A stretch of 64,000 bases of DNA from positions 186,001 to 250,000 of the forward strand of contig NZ_BMOL01000002.1 of NCBI RefSeq assembly GCF_014647055.1, given 5' to 3'. The first letter of the stretch is position 1. Every line of letters starts with the position of its first letter. Under the pieces are notes generated by a model. It saw nothing but the letters and a program-made list of their open reading frames with translations, ran no database searches and was not told the origin of the DNA. The DNA comes from Deinococcus aerolatus. Its GTDB lineage: Bacteria > Deinococcota > Deinococci > Deinococcales > Deinococcaceae. The translations under genes and the position numbers were made by a program. Shown here piece by piece: positions 34,551-47,241 of the stretch.

Positions 34551-35390
34551 TCAGGCCGGGCGGGCCATGAAGCCGAAGGTGCCGGGGCCCACGTGTGCGC
34601 CGACCACCGGGCCCAGCATGTGCATGCGGGCCTGCTTGACATTCAGACCGCTGGTGGTGACGGCGTGGCGCAGCGTCTGCATGCGGCCGCTGTCCCGCCC
34701 GGCGTGAATGACCGAGATGCACAGCGGCTGATCCCCGAAGCGGGTCCGCACACCGTCCAGCATGTCCTGAATGGCGCGGTCCGACTTGCAGCGCCGCAGG
34801 GGTTTCAGTTCACCGCCCTCAAAACCCAGGATCGGACGCACGCCCAGCATGTTGCCGAAGAAAGCCTGGGCACGGCCAATCCGGCCTCCCCGGCGCAGGT
34901 ACTCCAGGGTTGGCACGCTGAACTCGGCGTGAATCTGGGCACACACGGCCTCGGCGGCCTGGACCGCGCTGACCGCGTCGCCCCCATTCAAGACAGCCAT
35001 GCGGGCGGCCAGCACCGCCTCGGCCAGTGGTGTGCTGGCCAGTCCGCTGTCCAGCACGTGGATCCGCCGCTCCATCTTGAGCAGCGCGGCGGCCCGCCGG
35101 GCATGTTCCACGGTTTGCGAGAGCTTGCCCGACAGGTGAATGCTGATCACCTCATCGTGGGTGTCCAGCAACTCGCGGTAGCGTGCGGCAAAGGCCGTAA
35201 CGGCCACCGGCGTTGTGGTGGCGGTTCCGCCCGATTTCATGTGGATGTAGACCGCGTCAGGATCGATGTCCTGCCAGTCAAGCAGGTCGCGTTCCTGCAT
35301 GTGCACCGTCAGGGGAATGATGTGGACGCCAAGCTTGAGGGCTTCCTCCATGGGGAGGTCACAGGTCGAGTCGGTCAGCACAGCGATCAT
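34551..35390 (-). CDS. DegV family fatty-acid-binding protein
   Basis: A 279-residue protein of the DegV/FakB fold, which binds a fatty acid for a FakA-type kinase. Family motifs are [10 protein letters not shown] at the start, VHIIPLTV, the TTTPVAV loop, [19 protein letters not shown] and YLRRGGRIG. The partner kinase is not in the window. The ATG at 35390 is directly at the family start; there is no strong Shine-Dalgarno. It is a single gene facing ileS. Confidence 0.9.
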   Translation of the reverse strand: MIAVLTDSTCDLPMEEALKLGVHIIPLTVHMQERDLLDWQDIDPDAVYIHMKSGGTATTTPVAVTAFAARYRELLDTHDEVISIHLSGKLSQTVEHARRAAALLKMERRIHVLDSGLASTPLAEAVLAARMAVLNGGDAVSAVQAAEAVCAQIHAEFSVPTLEYLRRGGRIGRAQAFFGNMLGVRPILGFEGGELKPLRRCKSDRAIQDMLDGVRTRFGDQPLCISVIHAGRDSGRMQTLRHAVTTSGLNVKQARMHMLGPVVGAHVGPGTFGFMARPA

Positions 35391-35548
35391 TCATCAATTC
35401 TCAGGCCCAGCTCATCTGGGCGTCTGTGTTGTTTTTCTCGTCCTTGTCAGTACTTTGGGGGTGGTGGGGGGGGGTGCCAGCGGTGGATCTTGAGCAGCAA
35501 TCTTAAGGTTTACAGGGAAATTGTATGGGGCCGCTATACTTCGCAGCC
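35391..35548. promoter_or_regulatory. divergent degV / bshA upstream region
   Basis: A G-rich tract at 35457-35475 (5 G, T, 2 G, T, 9 G) lies on the plus strand. The bshA-side -10 TATACT is at 35535-35540, nine bases before the ATG of a 15-codon leader ORF. No clear promoter for degV is visible. Confidence 0.45.
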
Positions 35549-35596
35549 ATGCCTACGCCTGCCTTTCCCAGCCCACCGCACGGACGCCGCCCTTGA
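35549..35596 (+). CDS. leaderless 15-codon ORF before bshA
   Basis: The ATG at 35549 stands eight bases after the -10 TATACT, where the transcript would begin. The frame [15 protein letters not shown] ends in a TGA that overlaps the bshA TTG (TTGA). Translation of this short ORF would deliver ribosomes to the weak TTG start of bshA, which has no Shine-Dalgarno. Proline makes up six of 15 residues, which could slow ribosomes. No homology is claimed. Confidence 0.45.
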   Translation: MPTPAFPSPPHGRRP

Positions 35597-36717
35597 AAAT
35601 CGCGGTGCTTTGCCATGCCAGCGCGGGCGGCTCGGGTGTCGTGGCCACCGAGCTGGGCCTGAAGGTTGCGCGAGCCGGCCATGAGGTGCATTTCGTGGGT
35701 TCGGCGCAGCCGTTCCGGCTCTCGGGCCAGGGCGGCATGCACGGGCCGTACTTTCATCAGGTCAGCGGCTTTGCCTACGCATTGTTCGAGCAGCCTTACC
35801 CGGAACTGGCCGCCGCCAACACCCTGACCGAGGTGATGCTGGAATACGGCGTGCAGCTGGCGCACGCGCACTACGCCATTCCGCATGCGACGGCGGCCAT
35901 TCACGCGCGGGCCATCGTGGGCTCCGGGCGGGTGCTGACCACCCTGCACGGCACTGACGTCACGCTGGTGGGCGCCGAACCGGCCTTCCGCCACACCACC
36001 CGTCACGCCATTGAACGCAGCGACCACGTCACCGCCGTCTCGCAGTTCCTGGCGGACCAGACACGCGAGGTCTTCGGTACTGACCGCGAGATAGAGGTCA
36101 TTCACAACTTCGTGGACGCCGAGCGCTTCCGGCGCATCACCGATCCCGAGGTGCGGCTGCGCTTCGCCCATCCAGAAGAGGCGCTGCTGGTGCATGTCAG
36201 CAATTTCCGCCCGGTCAAGCGGGTGGAAGACGTGGTGCAGGTGTTTGCCCGCGTGGCCTCCGAGATGCCGGCCCGGCTGCTGATGATCGGCGACGGCCCG
36301 GAGCGCCCGCGCGCCTTTGAACTGGCCCAGCAGCTCGGCGTGATCGGCCGGACGCATTTCCTGGGCTCGTTTCCCGACGTGGAGACGGTGCTGGGCATCA
36401 GCGACCTGTTCCTGCTGCCCAGCAGCAACGAGAGTTTTGGTCTGGCCGCCCTGGAAGCCATGAGCTGCGAGGTGCCGGTGGTGGCCGCCCGCGCCGGAGG
36501 CATTCCCGAGGTCGTGGAGGACGGCGTAACCGGCTTCCTGCACCCGGTGGGCGACGTGGACGGCATGGCCGACGCGGCGCTGAGGGTGCTGCGGGACCGT
36601 CAGCTGTACCTGGGCATGGGGGCGGCGGCGCGGCATGCGGCCACCACGCGCTTCTCCCCTGCCCTGATCGTGCCGCAGTATCTGGAGGCTTACGAGCGGG
36701 TGATCCGGGCCGGTTAA
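35593..36717 (+). CDS. bshA: N-acetyl-alpha-D-glucosaminyl L-malate synthase
   Basis: GT4-family glycosyltransferase of 374 residues that performs the first step of bacillithiol synthesis, joining UDP-GlcNAc and L-malate. Family features are [21 protein letters not shown] at the start, [22 protein letters not shown], the donor-site block [14 protein letters not shown], and [14 protein letters not shown] with the EX7E glutamates. TTG at 35593 is the only start that matches the family N-terminus. Bacillithiol is the major thiol in Deinococcus. The downstream gene is convergent. Confidence 0.93.
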   Translation: MKIAVLCHASAGGSGVVATELGLKVARAGHEVHFVGSAQPFRLSGQGGMHGPYFHQVSGFAYALFEQPYPELAAANTLTEVMLEYGVQLAHAHYAIPHATAAIHARAIVGSGRVLTTLHGTDVTLVGAEPAFRHTTRHAIERSDHVTAVSQFLADQTREVFGTDREIEVIHNFVDAERFRRITDPEVRLRFAHPEEALLVHVSNFRPVKRVEDVVQVFARVASEMPARLLMIGDGPERPRAFELAQQLGVIGRTHFLGSFPDVETVLGISDLFLLPSSNESFGLAALEAMSCEVPVVAARAGGIPEVVEDGVTGFLHPVGDVDGMADAALRVLRDRQLYLGMGAAARHAATTRFSPALIVPQYLEAYERVIRAG

Positions 36718-36766
36718 GAGGTTGAGGATGGACGAGTTCCATCTCATTCACTTCAGCTTCTCCATA

Positions 36767-36814
36767 CAAGTGAAAAGATTCACGATAGACCATACTCGTG
36801 AAATTTTAGTTCAC
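36767..36814 (-). repeat. intergenic palindromic repeat, copy E
   Basis: Read on the minus strand: TTCACGA (36802-36796), a 10-base spacer, TCGTGAA (36785-36779) and TTTCACT (36775-36769). It lies in the convergent junction of bshA and the histidine phosphatase; the latter's TGA (36811-36813) touches the repeat flank. Confidence 0.75.
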
Positions 36815-37431
36815 TGGATATCTTCAGCCAAGGTCTCGACGTTCCAGCGCCCCTCCAGTTGCCTTAACTGGGTCAGGGCCGCGTTGGTGTGGGTGAAACG
36901 GCCAGAGCGCCACGTCTGGACCACCGGGTCACCCAGCAGCCGAATCAGCACCGAGATCAGCACGCCGCCGTGCGACACGACAATGGGTGTCCCGCCCCCT
37001 TCCAGCACAGGTTTCAGCGCCGCCTCAAAACGATCTGCCACGTCCTGCTGGCTCTCGCCGCCCGGAAACGCGACGCGGTCACCCGGACCGACAAGTTCGT
37101 CGAACCGCCCGTCCAGATCGCTGTAGGGCCGCCCCCGCCACGCGCCAGGATCAATCTCCTGAAGACCGTCCAGCACCGTAACAGTGACGCCCAGCAGGTC
37201 CGCAACGGGCGCGGCGGTCTGCTGGGCGCGGGCGTAGGTGCTGGCGAAAATGCGCGGTGAATCGGGATTGAGTGCGGCAATCCTGCGGGCCAGCGCGTGG
37301 GCCTGGGCGTAGCCCTGGGCTGTCAGGCCGTCATGCCGGCTGTCCGGGCCGCGCAGGACCCCCTCGACGTTGCCGGCAGTCTGCCCGTGGCGGGCCAGGA
37401 ACAGGCGGGAAGCGGGTGCGGAACAGGTCAC
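36811..37431 (-). CDS. histidine phosphatase family protein
   Basis: A 206-residue phosphoglycerate-mutase-like phosphatase. The phospho-histidine motif is LARHGQTAGN, the second arginine region is TYARAQQTA, the acidic region is LQEIDPGAWRGR, and the late histidine is in VVSHGGVL. These fit broad-specificity phosphatases such as those acting on sugar phosphates or alpha-ribazole phosphate. The GTG at 37431 overlaps the stop of the CrtA-like gene (GTGA), so it is the second gene of a two-gene operon. A TACACT sequence six bases upstream is also part of the coding sequence of the first gene. Confidence 0.87.
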   Translation of the reverse strand: MTCSAPASRLFLARHGQTAGNVEGVLRGPDSRHDGLTAQGYAQAHALARRIAALNPDSPRIFASTYARAQQTAAPVADLLGVTVTVLDGLQEIDPGAWRGRPYSDLDGRFDELVGPGDRVAFPGGESQQDVADRFEAALKPVLEGGGTPIVVSHGGVLISVLIRLLGDPVVQTWRSGRFTHTNAALTQLRQLEGRWNVETLAEDIQ

Positions 37432-38177
37432 AGCCCGAGTGTAGCCATTCCGGGACCCACGGACGTCAGCCCTTCCCACACGCCCCGGACCTCCTGCACC
37501 GTGAAGCGGGCGAACAGTTCCTCGCTATACCAGTGTTCCTGACGGGTGCGGGCAATGGCATGGCGGTGCGCCTGCCCGTGGTACGCATAGGCGCGCATGC
37601 TGGACTGATCCTGCCACACGCTGAAGGTGGCCTGCTGAAGCACCGGCCACTCGCCCAGGCCCATCGCTGAAACCAGGCCGGGCTGGTCCGGAAGGAACAC
37701 CTGGGTGCCTGGCACCGCCCGCCAGAAGGCCGCCAGCCGGGAGGGCCGGATCACCGCGCGGGTCAGGACGGCGATGGGCTGGTGATCAGCCGCAGCATTC
37801 ACGACAGGCGGGCCAAGCGGCTCCTGGCCGGCCCAGCGCCCGTGCCAGCGCAGGGGAGACAGCAGCAGGGTGGTGGTGTCGGCGACCTGTTCCCGCTCCT
37901 GACAGCGCCAGGGACTGTCCTCGAACAGGTCAAAGGCGGTCCGCGACTGCCACACGGCGAAACGCGCCCAGCGGCCCAGATCCACACTGAGCGAGAGGGT
38001 GGAGCCGCGCCCGGTGCCCAGCAGGCGGTAGAAGGTCAGGCCCGGCAGCCCGCGCAGATGCGCGTGATCGGTGGCCATGCGCCGCATCCCCGCACGCCGG
38101 TCAGCAGGCGCGTAACGGTTGACCGTCAGGGTCACGACTTGCTCGCCAGGGGTGGGAACGGACAGCGGCGCAGGCAT
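37428..38177 (-). CDS. spheroidene monooxygenase (CrtA)-like protein
   Basis: A 249-residue protein resembling CrtA, which adds keto groups to carotenoids in purple bacteria. Shared-looking blocks are PGLTFYRLLGTGRG, WARFAVWQSR, LTRAVIRPSRLAAFWRAVPG, ATFSVWQDQSSM and WYSEELFARF. The fold would be a duplicated ferredoxin-like heme domain. The ATG is seven bases after a -10 TAGACT, so the message is leaderless. Deinococcus makes ketolated carotenoids, so a pigment role is attractive, but CrtA-like proteins also occur outside carotenoid clusters and none is nearby. Confidence 0.65.
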   Translation of the reverse strand: MPAPLSVPTPGEQVVTLTVNRYAPADRRAGMRRMATDHAHLRGLPGLTFYRLLGTGRGSTLSLSVDLGRWARFAVWQSRTAFDLFEDSPWRCQEREQVADTTTLLLSPLRWHGRWAGQEPLGPPVVNAAADHQPIAVLTRAVIRPSRLAAFWRAVPGTQVFLPDQPGLVSAMGLGEWPVLQQATFSVWQDQSSMRAYAYHGQAHRHAIARTRQEHWYSEELFARFTVQEVRGVWEGLTSVGPGMATLGL

Positions 38178-38260
38178 CCGCGTCAGTCTAGACGGGGGCT
38201 GGACGCAGAATTTGGCCTGACCTACTTTTCCCCCGCCAGGATGGGCTGCGTCGCGGGCGG

Positions 38261-38905
38261 CTAGCTCTGCGGCCAGCCTTCCGGCACGTCCTGCCACGCC
38301 TCCTGCCGTCCGTACGGCACGATGTCCAGGTAGCCGTAGATGCCGATCAGGTTCTCGACACCGCGCCCGGAGGTGGAGTAGGTGAGGTACGGTCGGCCGT
38401 CCACCATCAGAAAGGCGCTGTAGCCGGGGCGTTCGCCTCCGTCCTCGCCGGTCCAGCCCCAGTCCCGGTTGAAAGTGTTGGAGAATGACGAGTACCATGG
38501 GACGTCCCAGCCCTTCTCCTGACCGTACGCCTGCAGCTTCTCAATGGGCGCACGGGAGATTCGGACGAATGAGATGTCGGCAGCGTGGAGGGTGGGAAGG
38601 TGCAGTTTGCTGTTGTCGGCCCCATAGGTGCAGGCCGGGCAGCCCCGCTCCCACTCGGGCTGAAACATGAAGTGGTGCACGATCAGTTGCGGGCGCCCCC
38701 CAAACAGGTCGGTGAGGGTGATGGGGCCGTCCTCACCCATGAACACATAGTTCTCGACCTCGGTCATGGGAAGAAAACGGCGCTGGGTGGCAATGGAATC
38801 AGAGAGGCGGGTGGCGGCCTTTTCAAGGTTAAGAATGGCGTCCCGCCGCCGCTGCCAGCTGGCCCGGTCGACAATGGGAGGATGCGCTGAACCAGGGATG
38901 CTCAT
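38261..38905 (-). CDS. DUF899 thioredoxin-like protein
   Basis: A 214-residue protein of the DUF899 family. The core has LIVHHFMFQPEWERGCPACTYGAD, where the CPAC pair sits in the position of a thioredoxin active site, then SFVRISRAPIEKL and the WYSSFSNTFNRDWG block. Redox activity is likely but unproven for the family. The ATG at 38905 follows AAAGGAG at a six-base gap. A good promoter lies upstream. It is a single gene. Confidence 0.8.
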   Translation of the reverse strand: MSIPGSAHPPIVDRASWQRRRDAILNLEKAATRLSDSIATQRRFLPMTEVENYVFMGEDGPITLTDLFGGRPQLIVHHFMFQPEWERGCPACTYGADNSKLHLPTLHAADISFVRISRAPIEKLQAYGQEKGWDVPWYSSFSNTFNRDWGWTGEDGGERPGYSAFLMVDGRPYLTYSTSGRGVENLIGIYGYLDIVPYGRQEAWQDVPEGWPQS

Positions 38906-38957
38906 CAGAAACTCCTTTCGGCTGCGGATGCTGCCGCGCCGGATTGTCACACTCACG

Positions 38958-38986
38958 ACACTAGTACGTCATACACAGAATGTCAA
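38958..38986 (-). promoter_or_regulatory. promoter of the DUF899 gene
   Basis: On the minus strand TTGACA (38986-38981) and TAGTGT (38963-38958) are 17 bases apart. This is the best sigma-70-like -35 in the window. The spacer contains GTATGACGTAC, a partial palindrome. Confidence 0.7.
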
Positions 38987-39075
38987 TTAGTTTTTCTTAA
39001 AATGGACGACTCACCATGAATGCCGGGTTTGCCTGGATCACGGTCTTTTCCCCGCCTCTCCCCTATGCTGGGCAG

Positions 39076-40926
<1,851 letters not shown>

Positions 40927-41019
40927 CGGTTCAGCGTCTGCACACCGCGCCTTGTCACAACCTTTCAAGTGTGTGGGGGTGTGGATTCCTGCCCGGCCCC
41001 GGCGGCAACACTGCCGGAC

Positions 41020-41925
41020 ATGACCAACGACCCCGTGACCAACCAGTACGAGATGCGCGACCCGCTTAGCCAGTACCCGCGCCCGCCGTTCCCGAAGCAG
41101 CCGCAGCCTGCGCCGGGGCTCGCCAGCAGGATGGATCCGAAGCCGGACCACGGTGAGGACAGCTATGTCGGCTTTGGCCGCCTGAAGGGCCGGCGGGCGC
41201 TGATCACCGGGGCCGACTCGGGCATCGGGCGGGCGGTGGCCATTGCCTTTGCGCGTGAAGGCGCGGACGTGGCCCTCAACTACCTGGCCGTCGAGGAAAG
41301 CGACGCCGAGGAAGTGGTCCGGCTGATTGAGGCGGCAGGACAGAAGGCGGTGGTGATTCCCGGTGACCTGAAGAACGAGGCGTTCTGCCAGGAACTGGTG
41401 GAACGGGCGGTGGACGGCCTGGGAGGGCTGGATATTCTGGTCAACAACGCGGGCAAGCAGACGGCAGTGGACGACATCGCCGACATCACCACCGAGCAGT
41501 TCGACGACACCATGAAGACCAACATCTACGCCATGTTCTGGATCACCAAGGCCGCGCTGCCGCACATGCAGGCGGGATCGACGATCATCAACACCACCTC
41601 GATCCAGGCCAGTCAGCCGTCCCAGAACCTGCTGGACTACGCGATGACCAAGGCAGCGATGGCGAACTTCACCGGTGGCCTGGCCAAGCAGGTGGCGGCA
41701 AAGGGCATCCGGGTCAATGCTGTGGCCCCTGGTCCGTACTGGACGGCCCTGCAGCCCAGCGGTGGACAGCCGCAGGAAAGCGTGATGAAGTTTGGCGAGA
41801 AGGTGCCGCTGGGCCGCCCCGGCCAGCCGGCCGAGATTGCGCCGCTGTACGTGCTGCTGGCCTCGCAAGAGTCGAGCTATATGACCGGCAACGTGTATGC
41901 CAGCACGGGTGGCACGCTGTACTGA
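41020..41925 (+). CDS. SDR family oxidoreductase
   Basis: A 301-residue NAD(P)-dependent dehydrogenase of the YhdF/general-stress-protein-39 type, marked by an N-terminal extension rich in Pro and Gln (KQPQPAPGLASRMDPKP). The nucleotide motif is TGADSGIGRA, then NNAGKQT. The catalytic serine lies in INTTSIQA and the Tyr/Lys pair in YAMTK. The ATG at 41020 has an AACACT seven bases upstream, a weak leaderless -10. Substrate unknown; such proteins are often stress-induced. Confidence 0.87.
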   Translation: MTNDPVTNQYEMRDPLSQYPRPPFPKQPQPAPGLASRMDPKPDHGEDSYVGFGRLKGRRALITGADSGIGRAVAIAFAREGADVALNYLAVEESDAEEVVRLIEAAGQKAVVIPGDLKNEAFCQELVERAVDGLGGLDILVNNAGKQTAVDDIADITTEQFDDTMKTNIYAMFWITKAALPHMQAGSTIINTTSIQASQPSQNLLDYAMTKAAMANFTGGLAKQVAAKGIRVNAVAPGPYWTALQPSGGQPQESVMKFGEKVPLGRPGQPAEIAPLYVLLASQESSYMTGNVYASTGGTLY

Positions 41926-42025
41926 GCGCGGTCTGCGCTGCCCTTTTCTTCTTCAGAAAGCATGGAGCACAGTTCTGTCCCCAACGTTCAGCACAACGGC
42001 AGAAATCTTCACAGGATCAAGGAAG

Positions 42026-42055
42026 ACCGCCCTCTTCAACTTCGAAGGGGGCGGT
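42026..42055 (+). terminator. hairpin after the SDR gene
   Basis: A 9-bp stem (42026-42034 with 42047-42055) with a 12-base loop lies about 100 bases after the SDR stop. No T-run follows. Confidence 0.35.
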
Positions 42056-42079
42056 GTCTGGTGGGGTGGTCCTGCGCGG

Positions 42080-42232
42080 TCACGCGGGCCGGAGCCGCTG
42101 GAACAGGGCGCGCAGGCTGAGGCGGGGGCGGTCCTCGCGGGCGGGGCGGGCCTGTCTCGCGCGGCTGGCCTGGGCGGCTTCCTGCTGGAAATCCTGGGCG
42201 CGTTGCTGGCCGTACTGAAGGTCAAAATGCAT
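42080..42232 (-). CDS. small basic protein (50 residues)
   Basis: A reading frame for MHFDLQYGQQRAQDFQQEA... ending LRALFQRLRPA. It is rich in Gln, Ala and Arg and should form one amphipathic helix. AGGGA lies seven bases before the ATG. Upstream extension of the frame is compositionally unlike a protein. No family is recognised. The regular helix-like composition and the Shine-Dalgarno support a real gene, but it could be chance. Confidence 0.4.
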   Translation of the reverse strand: MHFDLQYGQQRAQDFQQEAAQASRARQARPAREDRPRLSLRALFQRLRPA

Positions 42233-42484
42233 GGTGTGTTCCCTGTGGGCGCTGGTTGCCACTGCGGCATCCTGGGGTCCAGCGCGGATGAACCTATGGT
42301 GCGCCGCGCGGCCCCCTGAGCACATCGGACGGGTGGCTGATCACGGCTGGGCAAATTGGCCTAGCGGCGCAGATGACTGGACCACCTGCGGGCCGGGTCC
42401 ACAGCGGGCGGTGGACAAGAACAGGCGCGGAGCGTTAAGCATCCGCCAAGCGCATAGACACGCCGGGCGGAGTGTAATAACGGC

Positions 42485-43234
42485 GTGTTGTCGCAGCTGC
42501 CCCGGGAGATCGTTGCCTTCGTCAGGGCCCACTGGCGTAGCCTGTTGATGCTCCTGCTGGGCGTCCTGCTGCCGCTGGTGCTAATCGCCGAGCTGACTGA
42601 GGATCTCTTCCGCGACGGTGGGTTCGCCTGGGACGGGGCCATCCTGGAGTGGTACCGGGCGCACCGCACGCCGACGCTGACAGGACTGGCCGTTGCGCTG
42701 GGGGTGATCGGTGGGGTGAAGGTGCTGCCGCTCATCGCGCTGGGCATCGCGCTGCTGCTGGCGCGGGCAGGTGGGCGCGTCCATGCGTGGTATCTGGCCT
42801 TTGCCCTGTCGGGGGCCGCGCTGCTCAATGTGCTGGCCAAGGTGATCTTCCAGCGCCCCCGCCCGGATGAGCTGGGCGCCGTGCTGGTGGAGGCAGGCTT
42901 CAGCTTTCCCAGCGGGCACGCGATGTCCAACGCGGCGTTCGGCATCGCGCTGGGCCTGGTCTTCTGGCGGTCGCGCGTGGGCTGGCCCGTGGCGGTGCTG
43001 GGCGTGTGTTGGGGCGTTCTGGTGGCGGCCAGCCGCAATTACCTGGGCGTGCACTACCCCACCGATGTGATCGTGGGCTTTCTGAGCGCTGCGGCCTGGG
43101 CGTATGGCCTGTACCTGCTGATGGCTCGGCGCTGGCCGGCCCTGCGGAACTCTCCGGGCGGACTTGGCGATACCCGGTCACCCGCCGACCATGCCCTGCC
43201 GCAGAGGGAACGGGAGCGGGACCACACGCGGTAA
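42485..43234 (+). CDS. PAP2-family membrane phosphatase
   Basis: A 249-residue integral membrane protein with about six segments and a PAP2 active site. The three motifs are [20 protein letters not shown] and [12 protein letters not shown]. It would remove phosphate from phosphatidic acid or undecaprenyl pyrophosphate at the membrane. The TTG at 42485 lies close behind a -10-like TGTAAT/TAATAA, so translation may be leaderless. The last 30 residues are charged and cytoplasmic. A single gene. Confidence 0.87.
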   Translation: MLSQLPREIVAFVRAHWRSLLMLLLGVLLPLVLIAELTEDLFRDGGFAWDGAILEWYRAHRTPTLTGLAVALGVIGGVKVLPLIALGIALLLARAGGRVHAWYLAFALSGAALLNVLAKVIFQRPRPDELGAVLVEAGFSFPSGHAMSNAAFGIALGLVFWRSRVGWPVAVLGVCWGVLVAASRNYLGVHYPTDVIVGFLSAAAWAYGLYLLMARRWPALRNSPGGLGDTRSPADHALPQRERERDHTR

Positions 43235-43388
43235 GGGTTTCATCTGGCAGAGATGCTCCTGAAATCTCCAGCCGGCAACGCCTCAACAGCACTTTCGAAA
43301 GCAACCAAACTCGGATCGTTCAACAAATTACGATCTTTCTATCAGGTGACCCACTGGGCCAGTCAGGCGCTGTCCTGTATCTGGGACC

Positions 43389-43475
43389 GTCACGCTGATG
43401 CAGGTGGCGCGGGAAGCGGGTGTCTCACCCAGCACCGTGTCGCCCATTTTGAACGGCACCGCCCCGGCAGCGTAG
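43389..43475 (+). pseudogene. LacI-family regulator fragment
   Basis: Reads VTLMQVAREAGVSPSTVSPILNGTAPAA then TAG. This is the helix-turn-helix and hinge start of a LacI/GalR regulator; normal members continue for about 300 residues. Nothing downstream in any frame continues the family, so only the N-terminus is left. No intact start is visible; the ATG at 43398 is internal to the helix. Confidence 0.6.
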
Positions 43476-43612
43476 TACCCGGAGCGTATGCCTTCCAAGT
43501 TGGGGACGAGTCGGCCAGGGTCCGCCTGCCCTGGGTGGGTCCAGCGGATCAGACCGTCCGTGTGGGCGGCCTGACTCCACTTCTCGGATTCTGGCCCATT
43601 GGTCGTTCTCTT

Positions 43613-43660
43613 CTAGTGATTTAATTCACGATATTTTGTGCTCGTGAAATTCTTGTTCCC
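43613..43660 (-). repeat. intergenic palindromic repeat, copy F
   Basis: Read on the minus strand: TTCACGA (43648-43642), a 10-base spacer, TCGTGAA (43631-43625) and a weaker TCACT end (43620-43616). It lies just past the 3' end of the aspartokinase gene. Confidence 0.7.
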
Positions 43661-43687
43661 TACTTAAATAATGTTTTCCTGGCCTCG

Positions 43688-45100
<1,413 letters not shown>

Positions 45101-45203
45101 GGGACCCAGTATGGGGCGACGCTGGGGGGGGAGGAGGGGGAAGTCTGGTCAGCACATGAAAAAAGAATTGAGGCCCACCGCGACGCTCCCACCGAATTCA
45201 GCC

Positions 45204-45776
45204 TCAGTGTCCCGAATGGTCCGTCCCCGTGGCGTGCATCGGCGGAGGCTGACCTGAGAGCGAGGCCGTGACCCCCAGCACCGCCAGCAGGGTCAGCGCC
45301 TCGGCGGCCAGGCGGCGGCGCACGCCCTGGCCGGTGGCAAAGGCGTGGCGCACAAGAATGGCGGCCAGCAGTGCCAGCCCCACCACCGCCACCTTGAACA
45401 GCAGCGTGCGCCCGTAGGCCGAGGTGGACAGCCCCAGAGGGTTACCCGCGTGTTCCAGGGACATACACACGCCACTTACGCCCAGGGTCAACACCGCGCC
45501 CAGGGCGTAGGGGGTGAACCGGCGGGCCAGGGCGGCGCTGGCCCCCGCCCGGGTCAGCAGGGCAAACACGCCACCCACCCACATGCACATGGCCCCGGCG
45601 TGTAGCGCGTGCAATACGTGAACGGCCTGTCCGTGCGAGGCCCCGTGACCAATTCCGGCCAGCCCCCACAGCAGGACGCCGCCGGCCCCCAGGGCAGACA
45701 GGCGGGACAGCGCTGCCAGCTCAGCTGCCAGCAGCACTAGGCCGCCGATCCACGACACCAGCACGGCGCGGTTCAC
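45204..45776 (-). CDS. short CopD-family membrane protein
   Basis: A 190-residue membrane protein with about five segments. It matches the C-terminal CopD domain, for which full proteins have about eight segments. HASHG-like histidines (GIGHGASHGQAVHVLHALHAG), a HAGAMCMWVGG motif and a His tail (PPPMHATGTDHSGH) suggest copper handling. GTG at 45776 is chosen because AGGAG lies eight bases upstream; an in-frame TAG further up excludes a longer protein. The CopC partner is absent. It may be a minimal variant. Confidence 0.65.
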   Translation of the reverse strand: MNRAVLVSWIGGLVLLAAELAALSRLSALGAGGVLLWGLAGIGHGASHGQAVHVLHALHAGAMCMWVGGVFALLTRAGASAALARRFTPYALGAVLTLGVSGVCMSLEHAGNPLGLSTSAYGRTLLFKVAVVGLALLAAILVRHAFATGQGVRRRLAAEALTLLAVLGVTASLSGQPPPMHATGTDHSGH

Positions 45777-47177
<1,401 letters not shown>

Positions 47178-47188
47178 ACATTGACGGA

Positions 47189-47225
47189 AGATGGCGGAGG
47201 GCACACGCCTTCTGCCATCTTTTTT
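47189..47225 (+). terminator. intrinsic terminator between gap and pgk
   Basis: A 14-bp stem (47189-47202 with 47207-47220, two G-U pairs) with an ACAC loop is followed by TTTTTT. It starts 11 bases after the gap stop and ends 16 bases before the pgk ATG. Confidence 0.88.
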
Positions 47226-47241
47226 ACCGACAGGAGAAACG

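Larger units (their letters stand above)
41926..42484. other. gap between the SDR and PAP2 genes
   Basis: A 559-base stretch with no large gene. It holds a weak hairpin at 42026-42055 and one plausible small minus-strand gene (42080-42232). The rest shows nothing I can assign. A TGTAAT near 42474 may be the -10 of the PAP2 gene. Confidence 0.5.
43235..43687. other. gap between PAP2 gene and aspartokinase with gene debris
   Basis: A 453-base stretch. The middle carries a truncated LacI-type DNA-binding fragment (43389-43475). CACTTTCGAAAGC near 43291-43303 looks like a LacI-type operator. Repeat copy F is at the right end. An open frame of 123 codons crosses the region but has no protein-like features. 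It looks like the remains of a deleted sugar-regulator gene. Confidence 0.45.
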
